From NCBI GenBank assembly GCA_033816765.1, contig CM066292.1:1612001-1676000 (forward strand): DNA of 64,000 nucleotides, written 5' to 3'. The position numbers and the translations under genes are program-made. This document shows positions 25,201 through 34,430 of the stretch, piece after piece; within the stretch, counting starts at the first letter, position 1; each line of letters begins with the position of its first letter. The stretch comes from Nothopassalora personata (taxonomy: Eukaryota > Ascomycota > Dothideomycetes > Mycosphaerellales > Mycosphaerellaceae). The notes under the pieces are model-generated. The model had not been told where the DNA came from. It searched no databases and was given only the letters and a program-made list of their open reading frames with translations.

Positions 25201-26450
25201 TCTAAAACAACTTTTCTGCTAGATCTCCCACTTATCTCTACAGTCCTAATATAAGTGGCTAATAAATGCCCACCTCCTACTTTAATCCATTTCTTCTTTA
25301 TTAAGGGAGTTATAGATCTAAAGAGGCAGTTCTAGTTAGTTATATAGGATGAAGCATAAGAATTAAGTAACTACTCTAATAAGGGGAATTTGCCTTAGAC
25401 TTCTATAGTTAAGTGAGCTACTTTATTATACTTATTATTATTAGACATTGTCTTCTAGGATAAGTTGCATAAGTTAGGTAGCTCTTAGGTAGAGAAACCT
25501 TTCCTAGTCTTCCTTATTTTAGAGGAAAGAGACTAGGCCTAGTTCTTCTAGAGTGACAGTATGTTAGAGCTAAGTTTCTTTACTATTTTCTTAAGTTCCT
25601 CTATAGAGGACTTCTCTCTTAGTGTTCTTCTTAAAGATAGTAGTAGAGATCTTCTCTTCTTAATATGTATTGCATTCTAGGAGGATAGTACTTAGGAATA
25701 AGATCTAAGGACCTTCTTTACCTTAGAGAGACTAGGGCAGTCCTTAATGAGATAGTCCTTCTTATAGAGAAGGTAGGAAAGTGATCTTACCTAACCTAAG
25801 GACCTAACCTAGGTGGCTACTATACTATACTTAGCCTTAGAGGGATTTAATCTAGCCTCTTAAGCCTTAAGGATCTTTAAGGTCCTTTTATGATCTATCT
25901 TTAGCTAAGCTATGATAGTATCCCTAGCTACATAGTAGTTAGGTAGTAGTGAGCTTAAAAGCTAGGTTATTCTTACATTAGCTTTCCTATAGTACTAGCC
26001 CTCTAGGTTAATATTAGCAATCCTTCTTCTAAGAGACACTAGGTGTGCCTATGCAGATCTAATAGTGAACTCTTTACTTATCTTAAAGTTCATAAACTGT
26101 TTTATAAGCTTATATGCATAGGTTAGTAATACCTAGCTATACTTATTCTAGAGATGCACCTATATCTTAGTAGCTTTTCTAGATTCGTAAGAGCCCTTAA
26201 GCTTAAATTTATCTTCTTCTGTAATCCTACTTAGGATACTAAAGCTGCAAGCTGCATTTTGTTTTATCTATGTTAGTGTATTAAGAATCTCTTTAATCTT
26301 AGTCTCTTCTTAGAGTTTTAGGTTCTTGCCCTTAATGTTATTAAATAACACTTCTAACAGGTTATCAATTGTAAAGAATACTAACTAGCTCTCTATCTTG
26401 TATCTCTAAAGGTTAAACTATCTCTTCTAGTTGTCTCTCCTAAGAATTGG
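22250..26450 (-). pseudogene. RIPed copia gag-pol polyprotein
   Basis: Recognisable copia blocks on the minus strand: reverse transcriptase MDVNNAFIES ... SLYRLKQVARDW (22959-23147, family form NAFL...KSLYGLKQA), the catalytic box read as ILIYIDNILIA (about 22876-22917, a YVDD whose last D has become N), and the RNase H C-terminal block CLVRYYNSNYA...SILRYVFFL (22308-22526). Integrase and gag lie to the right (about 23800-26450) in broken frames. Domain order, with integrase before reverse transcriptase, fits copia and not gypsy. Both active-site damage and stops show it is dead. Confidence 0.85.
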
Positions 26451-26941
26451 GATTTTAGTTCCCTTCTCTTCTCCTTTCTCTTAGTGTAAATCCATAATGA
26501 ATTAAATGTAATAAAACAAGGTGTATATGCTTTAAAGTCGTGGCTTAGGTCCTACTAAGGCTTTTAGTGTAGAATAGTAAGGTTCGTAGGTATAGATACT
26601 AAGGCCTACTTAGTAGGGTAAAGAAAGAGCGGTGTAATCTCGGAGCTAGGACATAGGTCTATCTCTCCTAGTAGAGTTCCAAATAACTTACTTAAAGTCC
26701 TTCTTAATAGTATCTCGATGCAGTTCTGCCTATAGAGTGTCTTTAAGGTATTAGCTTATAGTAAGCCGTATAGAGTCCTTTTCTAGATTATCTATTACTT
26801 AGTATTAAACTAAGCTCCTTAATAGGATAGATAGGGTAGACTTCTACTTCCTAGATGTTTTCTGCTATAATAGTAAGGGATACAAGTAACCTATACTAAT
26901 ATAGGTTACTCTTACTTCTACATAAACCCGGGCTTATAACC

Positions 26942-27188
26942 TGTTAAGTTAAGACCTTATAGGATACGTAGTTAGTAGCGGAGTAGAGTAAGAGATCAAT
27001 CTTAAACTAGCTAACAGCTATAGGGCATGTAGCAATATATTAGGAACTAATGCGTTAATTGTGTTAAATGTCTATCTAAGCTAAAGGGGAGAGAAGGTGT
27101 CTTCCGATAAGCTAAGTCATCGTAGATGCCTTAGGCTATTAGATTATAACCTAACTATTAGCTCCCCTTAAGATGCTATATCTTAATA
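26942..27188 (-). repeat. 5' LTR of the copia element
   Basis: 247 bp, beginning TGTTAAGTTAAGACC and followed by the duplication AGTCC at 27189-27193. Confidence 0.92.
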
Positions 27189-27193
27189 AGTCC

Positions 27194-28440
27194 TAGTAAT
27201 AGAATCGCTAGTAAAGGCTTCCGTAACCGTATCGAGATTCCTTCTTAACTTTATAGTTAACTCCTCGTGCTATTATGCTAAATAATCTAATAGTCTTTAA
27301 TTATTAGTTATTCGGTAGTAGTGTATGTTGTTAAACATAGTATCCTCCTCGTCCTTATAAGGAGTCTAGGAGAGGCGTCGCAACCCGGTTACTACCCTTC
27401 TCCTCTACTCTCTAGGTATAGTTAAATTGTCGGGGTCTAACACTGCTCTTAGATTTATCTACCTTTAGTTATATTATATTAAATCGCTCGCGGCGCACTA
27501 TATTTTTACCGCGGCAATCCCGTGCTATATAACCTTCTTTACTATAGGCATAGTATATAAGTTTTCCTTTTCCTTTAAAGGGCTTTCCGTAGCCCCTACT
27601 CTTGTCGATCCTCCGTCCTCGTTAGGTAACGTCTAGTTCCATTAGCTATAGTCTATAGTAGGGCTAGCTTTATCGTAAGAATTCTCCCTTTGTAACGTAT
27701 CCTCCTGAGGGTCTACGATCCGGAGCGTATCCTACTATACCTCCTACTTTAGAGTCGTATTTCTTTTCCTAGTATCGTTCCTAGAGCTAGTTATCGATGT
27801 TAATCGACGCCTTTATTAGCTCTTCGAGGTTAGTAATCTATCCCCCGTGTCTTATTAACTCGTCCTTAACGGAGTCCTTAAGTCTACGTCGGAATATAGT
27901 TATTAACGCCGTCTAGTCCCATCTAGTAATTTGTCCGTATTCTTCGAATTTAGCGGCATACTCTAAAGTAGACGTCTTCTACTTTAGGTGTTAAATGATT
28001 CGTATAGCCTATTAGACTTCGTTCGAGGTTCTAAAGATTAACTTTATCTTATCTTTAAAGAGGGTATAGCTCCTAAACATTCCGGTAGGGTCTAATTGTC
28101 CTATACCTTTAAGATATTCCTTAAGGTAAGGTTTAATCCAGTTCTACGTACTTCCGCAAAGGTACGTAATAGCGAAGATAGTTCTTTTATTAGCATCGAC
28201 TAGGTTAAACATAAGATACATATCTATCTAATTAACCTAGTCGTTAAACTTAGCTCTGTCTCTATAGAAGAGGTCTAGCTTAGTAGCCTTAACGTCGTTC
28301 TTCCTTAGAGTAGGCTCGTTATCGTTATTAGACTTATCGTCCTTCGTAGTAGTCTATTATAGTAGCGTACGGCGGATGCTTCCTACTTCGCTAGGGGCGG
28401 GTGTTCCCCTACTAGCTACTTAAGTAGTGCTTATCCTAAG
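27194..28440 (-). pseudogene. gag: RIPed chromovirus gag
   Basis: Gag of the 16085-28883 element, to the right of the nested copia. The zinc knuckle is readable on the minus strand at about 27513-27557 as YYAYSKEGYIARDC: spacing is exactly C-x2-C-x4-H-x4-C, but both first cysteines and the histidine read Tyr, as TGT to TAT and CAT to TAT changes would give, while the last Cys is kept. No ORF remains. Confidence 0.75.
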
Positions 28441-28451
28441 GGCGTTTAAAG

Positions 28452-28883
28452 TGTTATTATCTCGTTCTAGGGCTAGTCTTAAAGGAGAGATAAGTTAAGT
28501 CACGTGGCGGTATTCTTTAGAGAGACTAAAGTAAGTTAAGCGAAGATAAATAATTAGAATAAGAGTTATATTCCAATTAGTAAGATAGTAACATAAGTTA
28601 AACGTATCGAAACTATAAGGGTTCTTAGCGTTCCTAAATATAAAGGAGACTCGTATGCTATCCGATGTTAGGCGTCCGTCCGTCTACTCGACCGGTTGCC
28701 TAGTCGTATAGTCGTATACGTCTATACGCTACTTCTACGGTCGTGTTCGACTATATACTAAGCGCGCGGTCGTGTACGTAACCCGAACGTAGGGTCCCTT
28801 CCTCTTCCTAGCGATTAGTTCTTATCTTCTAATTCTTCCTCCCTATACTACGTCCTATACCGTCCTTTATCCGAACCGTAATA
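28452..28883 (-). repeat. 5' LTR of the RIPed chromovirus
   Basis: 432-bp direct repeat of 16085-16516, followed by the duplication GTCTA at 28884-28888. Confidence 0.92.
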
Positions 28884-28935
28884 GTCTAAAGCGACTAGCC
28901 TAGGTATCTAGTACCTTACGAAAGAGCATCGTCGT

Positions 28936-29080
28936 TATTACCCTCGCTATCGTTATTATTACCCTCGCTATCGTCCTTATTACCCTCGCCTTTATCGTCG
29001 GTAGACTCGCCTTCGTTGTCGGTAGACTCGCCTTCGTTGTCGGTAGACTCGCCTTCGTCGTCGGCGGACTCGCTATCGGG
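28936..29080. repeat. 21-bp coding minisatellite (acidic tail of the SNF2-type gene)
   Basis: About three near-identical 21-bp units of GTCGGTAGACTCGCCTTCGT type at 29000-29062, with more diverged units on either side. On the coding strand each unit encodes a heptapeptide of Glu/Asp/Gly/Ser/Thr. Confidence 0.7.
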
Positions 29081-29253
29081 AGAAGGGAAGCGCTACGGGG
29101 TGTCCCGCCTATTAGCGGCATCCGTAGTACGAGAGGCCGATAACGCGGCCTTAATATAATCGGAGGGGTAGTCGACGGATTTTGCTACGGCCTCGAGGAT
29201 ATCTATAAGCTAGTTAGTAACTAAGCCTAGATAAAAGCGGATAACTAAACGAC

Positions 29254-29320
29254 CTGGCTTAGAAAGATCTAACTACTATAGAGACTTAGATCTTTCTAAG
29301 TCGGAACATACTTAACTTAC
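29254..29320 (-). repeat. Intron carrying hairpin module a
   Basis: A 67-bp GTAAGT...CCAG intron of the SNF2-type gene. It holds two 16-bp palindromes, 29258-29273 (CTTAGA-AAGA-TCTAAC) and 29285-29300 (CTTAGA-TCTT-TCTAAG), starts 27 bp apart. The second is the reverse complement of the first at 15 of 16 positions, so the pair can form one 16-bp stem with an 11-nt loop. Confidence 0.75.
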
Positions 29321-29589
29321 CGGTCCGGGTAAGATAGGCGATACGGGTAGCGTTAGAAGACGATATAACCTTATCGGCGGTATCGAGGATATACGTAGTA
29401 ACCTTCTTTATATTAAAGTTCGTAGCCGGGACGTCGCGGAACTTATATACGCCTACCGGGCGTCTCGGTCTTAGGGGTTAAGCTAACTTCTAGACGCGCG
29501 TCGGGGTATAGTTTAGTAGGAGCGGAGGTCGTAGGTTTCTTCTCGGCCTTAAGCTTAGTAAGGAGCTCTCGCGCGGGAAGGCTACCGAG

Positions 29590-29750
29590 TGTAAGGGCAC
29601 CTGCTTAGGTAGTACGAAGTTGTTAGACAAGCTATCTAAGAGGTGCGCGAGGCGCGAGAAGTTAATATACAAGCCGAGGCACGCGGGTCGGCCCGGGCCC
29701 GGTCACGTAACTCGCCACGTTCACTCGCTGTGCGGCCATGGGCCGTCACA
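29590..29750 (-). repeat. 3' LTR of the young chromovirus
   Basis: 161 bp, identical to 36830-36990. The pol reading frame runs into it and ends at 29636. Confidence 0.96.
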
Positions 29751-30940
29751 CCACCCCCCCCTTCAAAACGGTCACTCCTGTGCACCGTGTCAAGGGAAGT
29801 TTGATGTCCATTTCGCTTGTCGCTTCGGTCACAGTCATCGGTTACCTTTGTTGGTGCCATGCCTGGCGGGTCATCATCTTCATACGAGCCGTTGTCTTCT
29901 GCCAGAAGAGCCACAGGCACCTGCGCGATCAATTCGCGTGGCCCTCCTGCGGTTACTGGGTTGGACGTAATCATCGCAGCACTGAGGGTGCCCGCGTCAT
30001 TAGATGGTGCTTCCTCATTCGCAATCCATCCTAGCGGTGGTGTGAAGCCGGCTGGTCTAGGGGCCGTAGGGTGGTTGTGATGGAAGTCGGCGACAGAGGC
30101 GGCTGCTGTTGCAATCATAGTCTCTGCGGGCTCCCAAGTTAGCTCGTTATCACCTACCCACTTCACGCAGTACTTGTAGATTGGGACCTTTCCTCCTGCT
30201 GGCGCACGCCCTGGCGGCAGCGACCTGTGCGAGTCCACGACTTTCTCCACGTGCCATTCCTGGTGAGACCCATCTTCGTCCTCCACCTCGATTGGCGGAG
30301 GCGGAGGGACGACTTGTCCTGTGACTGGGTCGTAGCCTGGTCGCAAGTAATTGGCGTGGAACCCGTCATACAGGTTGCTCAGTGAGTCTGGCAATGCGAC
30401 TCGATATGTGTCGTGTGGCAGCACTTCCTTGATCGGGTAAGGACCCGCATACTTGTAGTCCAGTTTCTTAGACGGGCGTGTGGTGTGCCAGTTCTTGGTG
30501 CTAATGTGCACCATGTCGCCTAACTTGTATGCTGGTGCTATGGTCCTGCGTCGGTTGGCATACTCCGCTTGTGTATCTTGCGCCATTTGCATGGCGTCTC
30601 TGAGTGCCTGCCTGAGTTCATTCATCCGGGCTCCGAATACAGTCGCCGATTGTGCATCGAGGCGTTGCTTGTGTGGCATGAGTTCCAGCGGCAGCATGAC
30701 TTCTGCGTCTGAATACCTCGGGTTCTTGCCTAGCGTTGCCATGAATGGGGAGAATCCGGTAGATTCTGACACGTGGTCGTTCGCAGTGAACTCTGCTAGA
30801 GGCAGCCAATCCGGCCAGTCGTCCTGGGCATAGTTGGTATACGTGCGCAGGTACTTCTCCATGGCCTTGTTCGTGATCTCGCTTTGCCCATCTGTTTGGG
30901 GGTGGTAGCCCGTTGACAGCTTGCGCTTGATGCCTAGTAG
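29636..30940 (-). pseudogene. pol: Young chromovirus pol: integrase C-terminal part and chromodomain
   Basis: Continues the pol frame after the nonsense codon at 30941-30943. It starts with the last integrase catalytic residue (the E of GQSEITNKAMEKYL near 30870), then the GPY/F module (AGPYPIKEVLPHDTYRV, about 30410-30450) and a chromodomain (WHVEKVVDSHR ... YKYCVKWVGDNELTWEP, about 30085-30260), which in this group targets integration to modified histones. The D-35-E spacing with the aspartate upstream is exact. After the chromodomain the frame crosses the polypurine tract and uses about 38 codons of the LTR before stopping at 29636-29638. Same frame as the other pol pieces. Confidence 0.9.
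29751..29765 (-). other. Polypurine tract
   Basis: On the coding (minus) strand GAAGGGGGGGGTGG lies directly against the 3' LTR, the position and composition of a plus-strand primer site. Confidence 0.85.
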
Positions 30941-30955
30941 CTAGCATAGGCGCTT

Positions 30956-32158
30956 CTAGAATGCGGAAAGCCATTGGGGTCCTCTGTCTGTAACGATCGA
31001 CTTAGGCAGCCCATGGCGGCTGAACACGTACTTGAGGTAGATGAACGCAATGTACTCTGCGCTCATGTTGAGCACTGGGATCAGATGCCGCTCCTTACTC
31101 AGGCGGTCTGTCACTGTGAGAACGTTTTTGTACTTCTGCCCATCTGCGGTGCAGCGTGCTTCGGGCAGCTCGACTACGAAGTCCATTGCGATGTCGTCCC
31201 ATGTGTCGAGTGGCACTGGCAACGGTGCTAGCAATCCGTGTTCGGCATCCTGCACTGGGTTCACGTTTGTGCACGTCGTGCATCCTTTGCAGAACTCGCG
31301 TATGAAGCGTGTCATGCCTAGCCAGATATAGTGGCGTTTCAATAGGGTGTTGGTCTTAGTCTTTCCTGGGTGACCTGCGGCTGGGGCGTCGTGAAATGCT
31401 TTCACTATGCGGGCATACACCGTGTTGCCTTCATCATCTTCAGCTGGTTCTGGGACATACAGGCTGTAGCCACCTTCTCTGTTCTTGACGTAGATCATTC
31501 CATCTACTGCCATCGCGTGCTTAGGGTCGATCTTGTGCCTGTGGAGCATCTTTACCTTGTCGCCAGCTGCCAGCTGTTGCAGGGCCTCTTGTGGTTCTTG
31601 CTGTTCGTATAGGGATCGGATGTCGCGTTGTAGGTCCTCATCCACAACGCCGGTGGCTTCCGATGCCGCGAGTTGTAGGATTCTGCTGGCTAACAAGTTC
31701 GGCATAAACAATTCGGGTCCTAGCAACACGCGATGCTGCTGCGTGTGCCGGGGATCATCCTCGTCCTTGCGTATCGCATCTTGTGAGCGGCGGGTAAGGC
31801 TATCGGGCTTGCCTCCCTGCACTCCTGGTCTGTAGATGATCTTGAAGTGGAATTGCGATAGGAATTCTGCCCAGCGTGCTTGGCGCCGGTTGAGTTCCTT
31901 CGTGGTCATGAAGTACTCAAGGTTCTTGTGGTCTGAGTAGACGAGCACTGGCTTGCCACTTGGGTCGGCCAGGAAGTTCTCGCAATCGCTGCCCACGCAG
32001 TCCTTGTCATCGATGTCACCTGCTGCCAGCTCAGGACGCCATTCTTCGAACGCTTTGACAATAGCGAGCAACTCTTTGTCATAGATGTCGTAGTTGCATT
32101 CCTGGGGTGACATCTTCTTAGACAGATATGCCACTGGTCTCAAGATGCCATTATGACG
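30956..32158 (-). pseudogene. pol: Young chromovirus pol: RNase H and integrase core
   Basis: In frame with the reverse-transcriptase part, from which it is separated by one TAA (32159-32161) just after AVLS, where the family has Gln. RNase H follows (RPVAYLSKKM ... YDKELLAIV and the DHKNLEYF block). Integrase: HHCC zinc finger (GHPGKTKTNTLLKRHY ... CKGCTTC, about 31240-31370) and the first two catalytic aspartates in AMDFVVELP (near 31180) and VTDRGPQW (near 30985). It ends at TAG 30956-30958, which replaces the usual Trp of the FWKRLC block. Another TAG follows at 30941-30943; both lie inside the D-35-E interval. Confidence 0.92.
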
Positions 32159-33883
32159 TTAGGAGAGGACCGCTGCGGTGACGAAGTCCGAAGCGTCAGT
32201 CTCAAGCACTGTCTCCAGCCCATGCTGGAAGACTGCGAGGATTTCTCCTTCTGCATCGGTGAATGCTTTCTTGAGGCCGTCGAACGCTGCTTGGCACTCT
32301 GCCGTCCATTGCCATGGCACGTCTTTCTTGGTGAGGCGGGTAAGCGGCAGTGTTATCTTGCTGTAGTTCTTGATGAATCGTCGATAGAAGCCAGCGAATC
32401 CGTTGAATGCAAGCACATCCGTGACATTACGAGGTGTTTCCCATTCTTGCACTGCTCTCACCTTCTCCGGGCACATGGAGATGCCGTCCTTGCCAATAAT
32501 AAGGCTAAGGTACTTGGTCGATTGGGTGTGGAATTCACACTTCTTGATATCAAGTTGCAGGCCTGCGTCTCTGCAGCGCCCTAGCACCTTCTTCACATGT
32601 CCAATGTGCTCTTCAAGCGTGTCGCTAAAGATGAGGATATCATCTAGATAGGCTGATGCAAAGTCATCTAGGAACTCCCGTAGCGTGTCGTTCACATAAG
32701 CTTGGAACGTTCCTGGGGCGTTGCATAGGCCGAATGGCATGACTAGACATTCGAACTGCCCATAGTGGGTAGTGAACGCTGTCATCCACTCATGCCCCTT
32801 TGCGATGCGGATGCGGTTGAATGCTGCAATCACATCTAGCTTCGTAAACCACTTCTTTCCTGCGATGCGGTTCAAGGTGTCCTGCATCAGGGGAATAGGG
32901 TATCTTGACTTTATGGTAAGTGCATTGAGGGCTCTGTAATCAACGCATACTCTCAACCCACCTCCTGGCTTCTTGACGATAAGGCACGGAGATGCAGCAT
33001 CGGCGCGGCCTTCATTCTTGCGGATCTTGCCTTGGGCGATCTGTTCGTCAGTCCAGTGCTTAATGATCTCGTCTTCTTGCTTAGACATGCGGTATGGTCG
33101 CTTGAAGGGTGGCACGGCATCGGGTTTCAGCTTGATCTCATAGTCAATCCCAGGCCGGTGTGGCGGAAGCTCTTCTAAAGCCTTCTTCGAGAAGCAATCA
33201 GCGAACTCGTGGTATGTTGGCATAAGGTGGTCCTTTGGATCGATCTCTTGGTCGTTGACTTTCATGAACTTGTCCACGTCTGCTTGTGCGTGCATCTTGT
33301 AGGAACGGAGTGTTGGGGCTACACGTTCTGATGCTGGTATGAATGCAGCGGCACGCGCGTTCAGCCTTGAGATCGTCTTTTCGTCTGACAGCATCTTACA
33401 GTTGCCTCCAGCAACTGTCTTCATGTTGTGCGCCGTCATGGCGCAAGCGGCAAGCGAGTCGCCCGCTCGCTGCTGCTCCACCTTGGGGTCATAGACATAC
33501 ATCAGGTGAACTTGCGCGCCCTTTTGCTTGGCGAGGCGCACGAAGTAGTCTGCATTGACTTCTTTGATGTCGATGTTCTTCTTAGGCTCTTCTGCTTGTT
33601 GAGCTGCGGCTTCGGCAGCTGCTGCTACTGCTGCTGCCACAGCGGCCTTTGCTTCCTTTGCTTCGAGTCTCTTAGCAGCCCGGCGAACTTTTCCAGGGCC
33701 GCGCGTTGTCATGCGCTTGATGGTGTCTTCGCCGTCAGCCGGCAGTGGCAGACGGGCGTGCTGCCAAGTGACATCTCCTTCGTCATCTTCTTCCACGGTT
33801 GCCGAGCGGTACTTGCTAGGAAGCTCCTCGTGGGTCTGGAACGTAAGGACTGGGTTCTGGTCTTGATCATTGACTGACTGTAC
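32159..33883 (-). pseudogene. pol: Young chromovirus pol: reverse transcriptase
   Basis: All main reverse-transcriptase blocks are present and intact: CVDYRALNALTIKSRYPIP, WFTKLDVIAAFNRIRI, the LVMPFGLCNAPGTFQ block and the catalytic YLDDILIF (about 32630-32655), then the thumb and the start of RNase H (ETDASDFVTAAVLS). The piece is bounded by in-frame TAG at 33884-33886 and TAA at 32159-32161, both readable as former Gln codons. Upstream is a linker with Ala-rich and charged stretches (about 33580-33700). The frame is the same as for protease and integrase, so the original was one polyprotein. Confidence 0.93.
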
Positions 33884-33970
33884 CTACGTCGCTTCCTTTC
33901 CGGACAGGCAGTTGTCCTTGCAGTGTTGAGAATCGAGCGTCATAGTGCCGGACTCATAATGCAGGCCTGG

Positions 33971-34424
33971 TTAATGCTTGTCGTACCATGGTCTCCCCAA
34001 GACGATGTCGTATTCGAGGTTAGTGAGCCAGGCATTGATCACTTCGGAGTGCCCGTTGATCTCCAGGGTGAGCTCCGTACGGTATTCGATCATTTCCTTT
34101 GCAGTGGACATGTCGGCGAGGCCCAGTGCCAATGGGCTGTCCAGCTTCGAGAGTGGCAGGTCATTCTTTCGCGCATATACGATGTCAACGTAGTTTAAAT
34201 TGGCTCCGTCATCAAGGAATGAGAATGCATATTTTCCATTCGCTGTGCAAGGCACCACTAGGTGTGATCCTATTATAGGGTTGTGCTCTATGTGCACCAT
34301 TCGTAAGGAATGGGATGATATTCTGAGATCACCTTCCCCAATCCCTTCTGACTTCGGCCTTGACGTTGACGTGTTCGTATCCAGTCCACTGGTTGTTGCG
34401 CTCAACGAGTGGACTAGGCTTTTT
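33971..34424 (-). pseudogene. pol: Young chromovirus pol: aspartic protease
   Basis: This frame is open upstream to the gag end and is -1 relative to gag. The protease active site is AFSFLDDGANLNYVD (about 34190-34235), D-D-G-A where most retropepsins have D-S/T-G-A. The downstream ILGRPWY-like block (DIVLGRPWYDKH, about 33974-34010) fits the family. It ends at TAA 33971-33973; the next codons (PGLHYES...) continue in frame, so the TAA is probably a former Gln or Asn codon. A further stop (TAG) lies at 33884-33886. There is no ATG at the start, consistent with synthesis as a Gag-Pol fusion by frameshifting. Confidence 0.85.
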
Positions 34425-34430
34425 CCGACT
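34411..34430 (-). promoter_or_regulatory. Candidate -1 ribosomal frameshift site between gag and pol
   Basis: Gag ends ...TCG GAA AAA GCC TAG (stop at 34414-34416). The A5 run (plus-strand T5 at 34420-34424) lies two codons before the stop. Slipping back one base gives GGA AAA AGC CTA, which enters the pol frame without a stop. The heptamer is not the classical X-XXY-YYZ, so a +1/-1 mechanism is inferred from frame and position only. Confidence 0.55.

Larger units (their letters stand above)
21575..27188 (-). mobile_element. Complete RIPed Ty1/copia element nested in the chromovirus
   Basis: Two 247-bp LTRs (21575-21821 and 26942-27188) are flanked by the 5-bp duplication AGTCC (21570-21574 and 27189-27193). 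Total length is 5614 bp. Coding is on the minus strand. The right LTR keeps the TGTTAAG end, while the left one has TATTAAG, a RIP-type G to A. Confidence 0.94.
16085..28883 (-). mobile_element. Complete RIPed chromovirus (Ty3/gypsy) hosting a copia element
   Basis: Two 432-bp LTRs (16085-16516 and 28452-28883) are flanked by the 5-bp target duplication GTCTA (16080-16084 and 28884-28888). Coding order is right to left: gag, protease, reverse transcriptase, RNase H, integrase, chromodomain. Without the nested copia (21575-27188 plus its 5-bp duplication) the element is about 7.2 kb, normal for the group. Its LTRs differ at many C/T and G/A positions, all RIP-like, so insertion age cannot be read from them. 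It landed just past the 3' end of the SNF2-type gene. Confidence 0.93.
28916..29589 (-). pseudogene. SNF2-type ATPase pseudogene, C-terminal part
   Basis: Last two exons of the gene whose main part lies at 36996-41700. Intron 29254-29320 has GTAAGT and CCAG ends. Splicing it joins TRT|G and GRLVIRFYLGLVTN in frame (phase 1). The last exon ends in an acidic low-complexity tail with repeats of D-N-E-G-E-S-T type (about 28920-29080) and a stop at 28916-28918. The exon is open across the young chromovirus once that element and one copy of its CCGAG duplication are removed (...LFYFALGSLPARELL... spans the junction), which shows the insertion interrupted this gene. RIP-type stops are present. Confidence 0.7.
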
